Shown piece by piece: positions 56,211 to 64,000 of a DNA stretch of 64,000 nucleotides (its first letter is position 1; every line of letters starts with the position of its first letter). The notes below the pieces were generated by a model. The model did no database searches. It saw only the letters and a program-made list of their open reading frames with translations, and was not told the DNA's origin. Source of the DNA: Durusdinium trenchii (taxonomy: Eukaryota; Sar; Dinophyceae; Suessiales; Symbiodiniaceae); the NCBI GenBank assembly GCA_963970005.1, contig CAXAMN010022917.1, forward strand, positions 785,968 through 849,967. The letters run 5' to 3'. The position numbers and the translations under genes were made by a program.

Positions 56211-58151
56211 TCAGATACGCCGACGCTTGCTGGCGTTGACTACATCTATCACCGACTTGTTGTCAGCATCTTTGAAACACTTGCTGCATTTGGGCCAGCT
56301 AAAGATCGACCCCTCAGCCAAGACGGTGAAACCGATGCCATGGAGTCCACATGACGTAACAGGCTGCAAATGGTTCTTCGGGTCAGGGTTCTGCGTGTGC
56401 AGCATGCGGCTCCTCTTGTTCTGCATCAAAGGCCCTTTTACCTCTGGCTCCAAGCCGCTCTCGATGACGCTGGCCTTCTCTTTGTGCAGCTCTTCTTCGT
56501 TGTCGGAACTTGCGCTCGAATCTTCACTCTCACTGGCGCTCTCCACGAAGTCTTCGCCATCTTCGTCTCCGTCATCTCGAGCACCTTCTTCTGGCTCTTC
56601 CTTGCGCTCTTCAGCGTTGCCAGATCGTTCAGGCTCTCCGAAGGGGTTGTTCGGGTCAAAGCCGGTGTCGGCAGAAACATCTTTTTCACCCTCCAGACCC
56701 GACGGACTCCCAAAGTAATCTGCCTCATCGTCACCAGGTGCATGTGGCTCAAACAACGGTGCCTGTTTTCGCACCATCCACCCAGAGCGCGTCCCGTCTG
56801 GTACGAAGTTCCCAAGCTTGATGTTGTAGACCATGGCGCAAAGCTCACGCATGGGCTGGCTCAACATGTCCCGACTGTAGCATGCCACACTATTCTCTTT
56901 CAGAGAATGATGCCCCAACAAACCGCGTACTGGCTCGCTCAAGCCGTATCGTGCTGCCCAAACCAGCAGGGTGCTCTTCAAGGAGTGAGTGGTTGTGGCG
57001 GCTTGGTCACCATCTCTGTATCCCAGGTATGCATTGATCATGTTCGTCCCCTCACTCGTTGACACGGGCCTTTTGGTGAAGCCACCGTCAACCGTAGGAG
57101 CTCTGCAGATTGGACCATGAGGCGGTCCCAGCTCAAGCAGCCCAAGTTCCTCCAGAACGACTTTCCACTTAAGGCCCCAACTGCCGCTGCCTATGCCATT
57201 CACTGAGGCCACATACGGCATGTACATCGCTTTCCTTTCTGCAGTGGTCGAAGTTTTGTGGATTCTGGTTCTGGCTTCCACGAATCCAAAAGGGCCATCA
57301 CTTGTGTCTATCACATCGAAGAAGAAGTGGTGGATGTTGGCCATGTCGCTCCATCTCGAACGAGAGTAGATGGCATAGAGGATGCACCCGATGAAGTACT
57401 TGTCATACTTGTTCTTGACTGTGTCCAGCATGACCTCAAGCCTCAACACCTCTGCCACTGTCAATGGCCTAGCTTGTTCAGTCGGGTCTCTGGTCGCCAG
57501 AACTCTGCTCACTTTCCCGGTCAACATTGGACCCAGCACAGCTTCGATGTTGAACTCTGCTCCAATGATGTACTTGAAGAACTTTAAAGCATGGATGAGG
57601 TTCTTGCCGATGAACTTGCTACGCTTCTCGTCCTCCTTGCCCTGCAAGTAGTCGAGAAGGTTCCGCTCCTTGATGGGCCACCACCGCAGGTCATTCTTTT
57701 CGCACCACTTCACGAAAAGGATCAAGTCTCGAGCCCTCTTCAACACGGTGGAGGGTGAACGCACCCCGCACGCATCTCTGATGCACAGCAAGGCACCATC
57801 CCTGTCCATGGCCTGCAACTTCTCCTGAACGTAGTGACCAACTGACGATTCGAAGTTGCAGTCCTCGAGAACAATCAACCAACTTGCCAAAGCTTTAGTC
57901 CAGGTGAGATCTAACGTTGCTGCATAATCTCTGTCACACAGCGCTTTGATATGCTTTGCATATAGCGGCATGTCTCCAGGCAAAGAAGATGTGACACCTG
58001 TGACCTCAACTTTCAGTCTTGCGTCATCTGACGATCCAGGGGCCGCTCCAGCTGGATAAGCGACTAGGTCCTCGAGCGTGGGCAAGTTGTCCGACTTTGC
58101 TTCTCCAAAAATCTCCTTGGAGATGCCCTGCTCCCATGGCAAGGCAGGCAT
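56211..58151 (-). CDS. Tyrosine recombinase of the YR retroelement
   Basis: 646 aa, first open frame of the element. It would join the circular cDNA intermediate to a genomic target. Residues ~120-200 look like a SAM-like core-binding domain, ~225-440 like the catalytic domain. Visible catalytic positions: Arg266 in SRSRWSD (the R-x-S-E/D box), His389 with Lys392 in THSLK (HxxK rather than the usual HxxR), His414-His415 in LLGHHS, and nucleophile Tyr425 in VACYSRD. Residues ~505-560 are strongly acidic. The C-terminus (~600-630) has a CGLHG...PKCSKC segment that could bind zinc, and it ends in a basic KRRR. An in-frame TGA lies just upstream, so ATG 58151 is the first ATG of the open frame. 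A different-frame ORF at 58064-58327 overlaps the start and could be an N-terminal extension joined by frameshift or splicing. In most relatives I know of, the recombinase is not the first gene. Confidence 0.88.
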   Translation of the reverse strand: MPALPWEQGISKEIFGEAKSDNLPTLEDLVAYPAGAAPGSSDDARLKVEVTGVTSSLPGDMPLYAKHIKALCDRDYAATLDLTWTKALASWLIVLEDCNFESSVGHYVQEKLQAMDRDGALLCIRDACGVRSPSTVLKRARDLILFVKWCEKNDLRWWPIKERNLLDYLQGKEDEKRSKFIGKNLIHALKFFKYIIGAEFNIEAVLGPMLTGKVSRVLATRDPTEQARPLTVAEVLRLEVMLDTVKNKYDKYFIGCILYAIYSRSRWSDMANIHHFFFDVIDTSDGPFGFVEARTRIHKTSTTAERKAMYMPYVASVNGIGSGSWGLKWKVVLEELGLLELGPPHGPICRAPTVDGGFTKRPVSTSEGTNMINAYLGYRDGDQAATTTHSLKSTLLVWAARYGLSEPVRGLLGHHSLKENSVACYSRDMLSQPMRELCAMVYNIKLGNFVPDGTRSGWMVRKQAPLFEPHAPGDDEADYFGSPSGLEGEKDVSADTGFDPNNPFGEPERSGNAEERKEEPEEGARDDGDEDGEDFVESASESEDSSASSDNEEELHKEKASVIESGLEPEVKGPLMQNKRSRMLHTQNPDPKNHLQPVTSCGLHGIGFTVLAEGSIFSWPKCSKCFKDADNKSVIDVVNASKRRRI

Positions 58152-58466
58152 CCTGCGCCAATCGATGTCAAGCTCTGCTCAAAGATTGTCCTCTCATAGT
58201 TTGCGCGCTCCTTCTCAGTGAAGATCGGACTTTTGTCCAGCACCTGTCGTCCACGTGCCTGCCCATCGCCAGGCAAGCCGCCAACTTCAAAGTTCACTTC
58301 AAGTGGAGCCTCGTCGGCTGCCAACATTGGCTCTTCTTGTGGCTGGCCCTAACCAGATGAATTGCCAGCTTCGCGGTCTGTTCCATGAGGTGCTTCTTCA
58401 ACAACAACGGCAGGCAGGGCTTCAAGCCAAGCAGAAAGTCCAGGTTCGTCCATGGCTCCCCACTGC

Positions 58467-58668
58467 CCAAAAGCAACACGCGCAAACTAAAAGAGGTCCC
58501 ACCCACCTCTCCCTTGAACAGAGACTACGTGTCATGAACAAATTCCGAATACAAGCTTCCAAGGAACGCAATGAAACATCTTCGAATTGAATCAAGTTTG
58601 TTTCACTAAACTGAAACAAATACGTTTCGATTAAATAAGTTCTTTGTCAACTTCGTCAACTGCATTCA
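58467..58668 (-). repeat. Split direct repeat A1 (5' end of the YR element)
   Basis: A 202-bp block identical by eye to 50951-51152. It marks the 5' terminus of the element on the coding strand and abuts (TA)n at 58669-58687. It also encodes the first ~50 residues of a short frame shared with A2. Confidence 0.92.
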
Positions 58669-58789
58669 ATATATATATATATATATATAACTCTCTATCA
58701 CTTTACCCGATGCCAAAAAGCAGGAAGGGCTCTGACATTCGTCCCCTTTCGACCCCACCGACGTACCCGTCCACCCGGCCCCACCGAGC

Positions 58790-58890
58790 TTCCAGGGAGC
58801 TCTGCCACCGCTTTGCCGCGCCACAGGCCTTCACCGCGGCGTTGTGGCACTCGGTGCTCACCTCGTAGCGCCAGCGAGGCAGCTCCTGGC
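58790..58890 (-). CDS. PPR protein gene, fourth exon (next to the YR element)
   Basis: Short open segment CHNAAVKACGAAKRWQSSLE, the core of one PPR unit, in the same orientation as the other exons. It lies only ~120 bp from the 5' end of the retroelement, which places that element in the intron following this exon. Confidence 0.55.
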
Positions 58891-59369
58891 GGCCGGTGCC
58901 CCGTGTCCGGTGGTGTTCGGGCGTTGTGGCAAGAAGGGCATTGGACCGGTGAGACCAAGGACCACGGCCCGGTGAGACCAAGTCCAGAGATGGTTCAACG
59001 GTTCAACCACCATGGCAAGGTTCACCTGGGCTTTAACGGTTAAACCTGAAATTCTCGGCGCATGGGTCGGTTTGTTGCTCGGAGAGCTGCGCAACACCAA
59101 GGCGTCTCTGTGTCTCCATATACATTCTAATGCACACCGCACACCCATATCATATCTGCATGTCATGTGATGACCAAAATGTGGAAAGTGCCTATAGGGT
59201 AAGTCCAAGTTTCTTTCCAGGGTTGCTCAGGCAGACGGCACTTGTGCTAAAAGCTTTTGGGGTTGATAACACTCTGCAAGACTCCAAACTCACCATTGGA
59301 ATTTGGAATGAAGGAAGGCCACTGAAACCTGAAGCCGCGATCAAGGAATCGCTCAGTTGACACGCCCAT

Positions 59370-59816
59370 CTACAGCCCCTCCTCCAAAAGCTTCAATGCC
59401 ATCCGCCACGCATGGCCTTTGGAGGCACCCTCCGCACGCGCAAACGCACTCATCAAAGCACAAGAGCATTCGCTACTGAGCTGGTCCGGCCCGATGCGAC
59501 CACTCCGCCACCCGTGGCGGTGCTCGTTCCGCTTCAGGGTCTGCATGAAAGTCGCCAGAGCCAGTTGCCACAGCTGAGACTTGGAGATGGATGAGATCAA
59601 GGTGGTGACACTCACGGCATCACAGAGTTGTAGCTTGGACATGTCTTGGAAAAGACACAGTGCTGCTTGCCAGTGGCTGCTCTTCTCACAAGCACCCATG
59701 CCGGCATTGAAACAGCCTGCATCCACTGGATAGGCTGCCTTCTGAAAAAGGAATTCCGACCTTGGTTTGGCCAACTTCAGGCGCCCCCTGAAGGAAGACA
59801 AAATGAAAGAAAGCAA
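59370..59816 (-). CDS. PPR protein gene, third exon group
   Basis: PPR units AGCFNAGMGACEKSSHWQAA and VSVTTLISSISKSQLWQLAL, then CSCALMSAFARAEGASK...WRMALKLLEEGL. The conserved W-x-x-A-L ends of units match the neighbouring exons. No GT follows the end directly, so a GC-type donor may be used. Confidence 0.7.
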   Translation of the reverse strand: MLSFILSSFRGRLKLAKPRSEFLFQKAAYPVDAGCFNAGMGACEKSSHWQAALCLFQDMSKLQLCDAVSVTTLISSISKSQLWQLALATFMQTLKRNEHRHGWRSGRIGPDQLSSECSCALMSAFARAEGASKGHAWRMALKLLEEGL

Positions 59817-59871
59817 GCAAAAAGACCCACTTATAAAATCTTATAAAAAGTATCCGGGAATGGTACAGAAC

Positions 59872-60375
59872 TCACAGCACGAGAAACGATCTTTGCCACT
59901 CGCTGCTTTCCCCCAAAGCCGCGAGCAAAGATGTCAAGGATGATGCATCCACTAGATTGCTCTCGCATGCCCTGTCGAAGAAGACCAGGGCTATTGGCCA
60001 ATGGCTCGCTGATACACTGATGGCCGCACCATAGGTAGCTCTTTCGGGCACTTCTTCCTTCAAGATGATGCCCTCAAGGACTCCAACGGTCATCTGCCAG
60101 CTCTTCGTTCCGGTAACGAAAGCATTGAGGCTGATGGTGTCCGGCTGGAGCCCCTTCGCTCGCATCGTCTCCAGAATCTCGCGCGTCTGCCTCCAAGAGC
60201 CGCTTTCGGAGCTCAACCGTGCGCTGTAGCTGATGACGTCTAAGCGAAGAGCTGAGCAAATCATGGCTTGAACCAGCAGCGCCGTGGTCCGCCATGTGTC
60301 GTTGTGTTGATACAAGGCCATGAAGCTGTTCCAAGCGATGGCATCCTCAGCTGGAACGGTCCCCTTGGCTCCCAT
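59872..60375 (-). CDS. PPR protein gene, second exon group
   Basis: Open frame with successive PPR-like units: AIAWNSFMALYQHNDTWRTT, DVISYSARLSSESGSWRQTR, DTISLNAFVTGTKSWQMTVG, ATYGAAISVSASHWPIAL, and SLTSLLAALGESSEWQRS. The start probably follows an AG near 60360-60375. The exon ends before the stop at 59872, likely at a donor near GTTTCTCG. Exact junctions and phase with the first exon are not settled. Confidence 0.75.
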   Translation of the reverse strand: MGAKGTVPAEDAIAWNSFMALYQHNDTWRTTALLVQAMICSALRLDVISYSARLSSESGSWRQTREILETMRAKGLQPDTISLNAFVTGTKSWQMTVGVLEGIILKEEVPERATYGAAISVSASHWPIALVFFDRACESNLVDASSLTSLLAALGESSEWQRSFLVL

Positions 60376-60443
60376 GTGCTCCCATCCTACACCCTCCGAG
60401 CTCCTTCGGCCGTTCCCCGTCCCTCCGAGCATCGGGCAAGCAC

Positions 60444-60593
60444 CCCATGCCACGCGCCCGGGCAAAGCAGTCGGCCGCTCGGCGCCAGCGGCCAGAGCGC
60501 CGGCAAGCGCGCATCGCCAGCGTTAAAGCCACAGAATCCAAGGGAATCGAAGCTCGACACATCTGCTGCAAGGCGTCCAGTACTTGATCCCAG
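60444..60593 (-). CDS. PPR protein gene, 5'-most exon seen
   Basis: Acceptor TTCCAG before 60593 and a GT donor after 60444. The ~50 codons read as a PPR unit (VALTLAMRACRRSGRWRRAA). Known: PPR proteins are helical-repeat RNA binders of plastids and mitochondria. In this gene family, units of the form NxAxxACxxxxxWxxAL are typical. Further 5' exons may lie to the right. Confidence 0.65.
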
Positions 60594-61024
60594 CTGGAAG
60601 AAACGCCTGCGGGCTCAAAACAGCTGGACAGCTGCCGAAGGAGCAGAAAAACACCAGAACAACCATCAGTGATGGAATGAGTTCATGTATACGGGGCCCG
60701 CTTCTTGTTGGCCAAACGAGGTTTACAATTCTCTATGGTCCGTTCTTCGCCTGGCGGGAAGTGAGCACGCAGATGGCTGAGGTGTGTGCTCGGTCTCCAC
60801 CCTTGAGGGGCGACTTCGTTTCCAAGGCCCCTTGGCGCCAGGCCCGCCAGGCCCCTCTGCTGCGCACCATGATTCAAGCCGGGCTGAGCTGGAGCCATGA
60901 GGTCTGGATGATAAACCCTCAAGTCCTGCTCTTCCTAACACCCCCCAACTAACATAGGGGCAAAAGCATGCCCCCATTCAAAGCTGAACAACCAGGTGTT
61001 TGCTGCTCAGCGGGCTCAAGCCTG

Positions 61025-63474
61025 ACCCGTCTTGTCCATCTGGGCCAGCATGGGGCCGAGGATGGTGTCAATATCTACCAGGTTTTCTGCCTGCGTCTTG
61101 ATGGTCGCGACCTTGGTCGGCGGCTGCTCGGGTATCAAATAGAAGTGAACACTTAGAGAAGGGGCCTTGGATAAGGGATACCCTCTTGCAGTTTGACCAC
61201 TCCCAAATTACCTGTCTGCTCTTCACGCATCCCTAACATTTCCTGTGAGCTTGAGGCCTAACATGTCCACCTGCCCCTCCCGAAACTGACATGAGGTACC
61301 TACTCTGTAAATAATATGTGAGCAACACTTCTTTCCTGGTGTGTCACTCAAATCTATATCAGTGAGCCGCGGTCGATATTGGAAGCAAATTGGTCTCAGG
61401 AAGGTGTGGGACGGTCAATTCTTGAACCTCTTTCTAATGTGCCACATTCTGCCACAAAGCGGCACAGCTTTGGAGGGATGGCCTTTGACCAGTTCCACCC
61501 ACCCGGGTAGCATTCACAAATCCATCGAAGGCAGGCACGGGTATGTTGATGGCCCCAAAGCCCCCTGCAGGCAAAGCCACAAAGCCCTGGATCTTCTTCG
61601 AAATCCAGTCAAAGTCAATCCTCTCAAGGAGCCTCAGGTCCAACATGCGCACAGTCGTACGAGGAGCCTTGCGAACGAGCGGGGGTGGGCCCACCATCTC
61701 GGTCGTGGCCCCCCACCTTTTGCCGGGAATCCTGGAAGTTGCTCAGATCTCCAACGATCCATTCGCCTCCAAAGGCTTCGAAGTTCTTCACATCAAACAG
61801 AGTCCAGCCCAAACCAAACACCCCGCATCCCGGTTTCAATGAAGCAGCCTGCCCACTTTGCGCGACCCAAACCCACCAGAAGTACCCTGCAGGCAAAACC
61901 CAAAAGCCTGGTTGATGCGCCTAACTGCACAGAACGGACTGGAAGGTCAACCTGCCATGGTTTCGACCCGCCACATGAGAACAGCATCCACGATCGACAA
62001 CGCCCCCTCGTTCTGCCCCGGGCGCTGGTTGTAATCGTAAAGCATCCGTCCTTCTCGCCCAGCCTCCCGCAGCCTCTGAGAGCGGACAGTGGACAGGCTG
62101 CCCGGAGTAGACGAGATCGATCGATCCCCTTGGAGTCAACTCCACGCCCTTCAGCTCGCTCTTGGGATGTTTGCGCCCTTCCAGGTGAGGGGTCCTACTT
62201 GCTCAACCCACGCCCACATGTTGGAATTCAGTCATATCCGGACTTGAACCCTTCAGTCTCTTAGCCAGGCTGGTGGGGTTGTCAGCTTGCGGACCACAGC
62301 CCATGCAAGCCTTCTTCCTATCGACTCAATTGTTGCATCAAACAGGCCCTTTTCCGTGGGTCACAGTCATGCACCCTCTTCGTTTTCAAAAATGATCAAC
62401 AGGGACCCATCAAGACAAAAAAAAAAAAGTAAAGTCAGTACCAGGACCCCCTGTGTGTTTGGGGTTTCTGTAAGCCCCAAACAGGAGTCTTAGAGGTTTC
62501 CGGGGTGTCCATTAACCACCCCCTTGGTGACAAACACTAGAGATCCTTGAATTGACTGGCTCCCTCTTGTGCCCAGCTTAAGCGATCGGCCTCCGGCCGC
62601 CCAGCTTGGAGACGACGCTCACCACGGTGTCCTCAAACGGCGGACGGTCTTGGGCGCAAACCGCAGCACCGTGGGGAAGGAGCGAGGTCGTTTTTGGGAG
62701 AAAGAAACGGTCGAGTCGGAAACGATCCCATGGATTTTCATGGTCGAGTTGCACCCCGCAAGATGTTTGTTCTTCCTCTGGCTGCACCCTGTGGTGTTCT
62801 CCACGGGATTGTCAAACCAACGGGCCCTTTCGCCAGCGGCGATGGCGCGGCACCTCTGGAAGAGAGGCCGGAGGCGGATCCTGTCCTTGATCTGTGAGAA
62901 GATCCCTAAGGCCTTGTCCAAAGATGTGCCCAGCACATCCAAAATACTATTGCCTCAGCTCGGCAGGTTGGTCATCTGTTGGAGTTTCCATCCCTCATTG
63001 AGGCACATAAGACAAAAGAACTCACGAGTCACTTGATCCATTGACCTACAACCAGCACCCAGTGGCATTCAGATGTCCATACACCATCAGCAGCATACTG
63101 CGTGAAGCTTCAAAGCAGGAAAAATGGTGGGACACGAACTCACCGGTGTCTGTGAGTTTCTGGCTTCCTGCCAGCAATTGTCTTAAGAGTCCCTCCAAGT
63201 CTCTAATGTTTCCAAAAATCGTGAAGAATGAGTCGAATGTCCGACCTCAATATACATAATTCACTAGGGTAAGAATCCAACACGTCCACTGCGAGCGGAT
63301 CGAGCCAGAGATGCTACTGATGATGGACCTCACGCAGTGCACAAGCTGCGAGAGCATGCCCTGGTTGGTGGTGATCTCCATCGCACCGCTGGCTTCTGAG
63401 CGAGAACCGGCGAGGATCGGCGAGGGGCAGGAGCCAAGGACCCCCAAAGAAACGCGTCCAACAAAACAAACCAT
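61025..63474 (-). CDS. Multi-exon gene, unrecognised
   Basis: Open segments with plausible junctions: 63440-63260 (AMEITTNQGMLSQLVHCVRS), 63245-63144 (RTFDSFFTIFGNIRDLEGLL, then RQLLAGSQKLT, donor GTGAGT), 62942-62740 (LGTSLDKALGIFSQIKDRIR), 62070-61955 (LYDYNQRPGQNEGALSIVDA), 61800-61717 (FDVKNFEAFGGEWIVGDLSN, donor AAG/GTGGGG), 61680-61500 (DFDWISKKIQGFVALPAGGF, donor CGG/GTGGGT), 61140-61025 (FYLIPEQPPTKVATIKTQAE, then DTILGPMLAQMD). Soluble and helical in parts. It lies upstream of, and co-directional with, the PPR gene. Confidence 0.5.
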
Positions 63475-64000
63475 CCATCATCTTGGCGCCAACGGAAATG
63501 GATCCAACGATTGGCGCCAACTCTGAGAGACCCCTTCCAACCCACCAAGACCTGCATCCTGGGAACACAAGGAACCCATTCTTAGGTCCCGTGTGTGTGT
63601 GGGGAACATACTCGAAGAACCTGAATGGGGGGAGGAAGACCTTGCAGCTTACCATGCTGACCTGAGGTTAAAAGCTTTGAGTCGCCCGCTGTGTCACGGG
63701 AAGCTTTGCATGGCATCTGGAGGCCCAAAAGCCCAAGTCCAAGAGGCTGGCAAAGGCCGGCTCCAACGGCTGGAAATCTGAGGCACGTGCGAGAACGGCA
63801 GGGTTCCGGATGCGACGGGGTACTCAGGGTACTCAGGGTACTTGGAACTCACCTAGATAAATCGGTCATTCTGCCGCACTTTCATGGAACAAAACAGGCA
63901 GAACTTCGGGGCATGGCGTCTGACAAAACAGGTGTGTGACGGAAAATGTGGCAAGAAGGAGTCGAAAGCCCTTCCGTTTGTTCAAGCTGCGTGTACCAGC

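Larger units (their letters stand above)
50480..58668 (-). mobile_element. Tyrosine-recombinase (DIRS/Ngaro/PAT-order) retrotransposon, apparently intact
   Basis: Seen: a unit of about 8.2 kb. Read on the minus strand it runs A1 repeat - recombinase - Gag - MTase-like/RT/RNase H - B1 - A2 - 329-bp spacer - B2. The A copies (202 bp) look identical and the B copies (142 bp) differ at one base. B1 and A2 meet with one base between them, so the internal B1-A2 junction reproduces what joining the outer ends B2 and A1 would give. Known: split direct repeats plus a tyrosine recombinase instead of a DDE integrase define PAT/Ngaro-like elements, which are thought to integrate through a circular intermediate without target duplication. 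Both outer ends abut (TA)n tracts and I see no duplication. The element lies in an intron of a PPR gene, in the same orientation. Odd points: the recombinase comes first, A2 and B2 are separated by a spacer, and the RT frame has no usable ATG. Confidence 0.9.

Noticed and set aside
61341-62264. 307-residue plus-strand frame
   Set aside because: It lies opposite several minus-strand exons with good donors (61717, GTGGGT near 61500) and has a low-complexity, unstructured composition.

Overview
This window looks like nuclear DNA of a photosynthetic dinoflagellate of the Symbiodinium/Suessiales type. The indicators are: a psaJ-like photosystem I gene with its own intron and a secretory-type plastid presequence (psaJ is plastid-encoded in most algae); many short exons with GT, GC-like and GA-like donors; a multi-exon PPR gene; numerous (TA)n tracts; small dispersed repeats inside introns; and a tyrosine-recombinase retroelement whose Gag, RT and recombinase proteins look like dinoflagellate versions. 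Every gene I can support lies on the minus strand. That fits the unidirectional gene blocks known from dinoflagellates and may make the window one co-oriented cluster.

Layout, left to right (all genes minus strand). 1-7.4 kb: unassigned exons, three copies of a ~100-bp dispersed repeat and a short inverted-repeat element. 8.0-8.64 kb: two-exon psaJ-like gene. 8.9-11.7 kb: unassigned exons. 12.4-14.3 kb: RBR-type E3 ubiquitin ligase with four tandem RING-like modules before IBR and RING2. 15.2-17.3 kb: decayed 3' half of a LINE-like retrotransposon. 18.8-23.4 kb: exons of acidic/helical proteins. 25.3 kb: tetranucleotide array with a 10-N assembly gap. 25.5-28.5 kb: unassigned exons. 30-31.9 kb: Tudor/Agenet-like exon followed by exons with a PARP-type ADP-ribosyltransferase signature. 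33.9-35.1 kb: exons with CEVCG zinc knuckles. 35.3-36.9 kb: 13-bp minisatellite, then a 52-bp satellite, then degenerate repeats. 37.9-48 kb: further exons, including a glycine-rich terminal exon.

49.5-60.6 kb is the most notable region. A PPR gene reads from right to left, and one of its introns holds an 8.2-kb retroelement of the DIRS/Ngaro/PAT (tyrosine recombinase) order. The element is bounded by split direct repeats (A1 ... B1-A2 ... B2), sits in a (TA)n tract, and carries, on the coding strand, recombinase, then Gag, then RT-RNase H. A cytosine-methyltransferase-like domain is fused to the N-terminus of the RT frame. Its A repeats are identical and its B repeats differ at one base, so insertion is probably recent. 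61-63.5 kb holds exons of a further unrecognised gene.

Limits: introns make most single reading frames partial. Splice sites were chosen by eye (GT/GC/GA...AG plus frame), and several groups of exons are listed without a function. No database search was possible.
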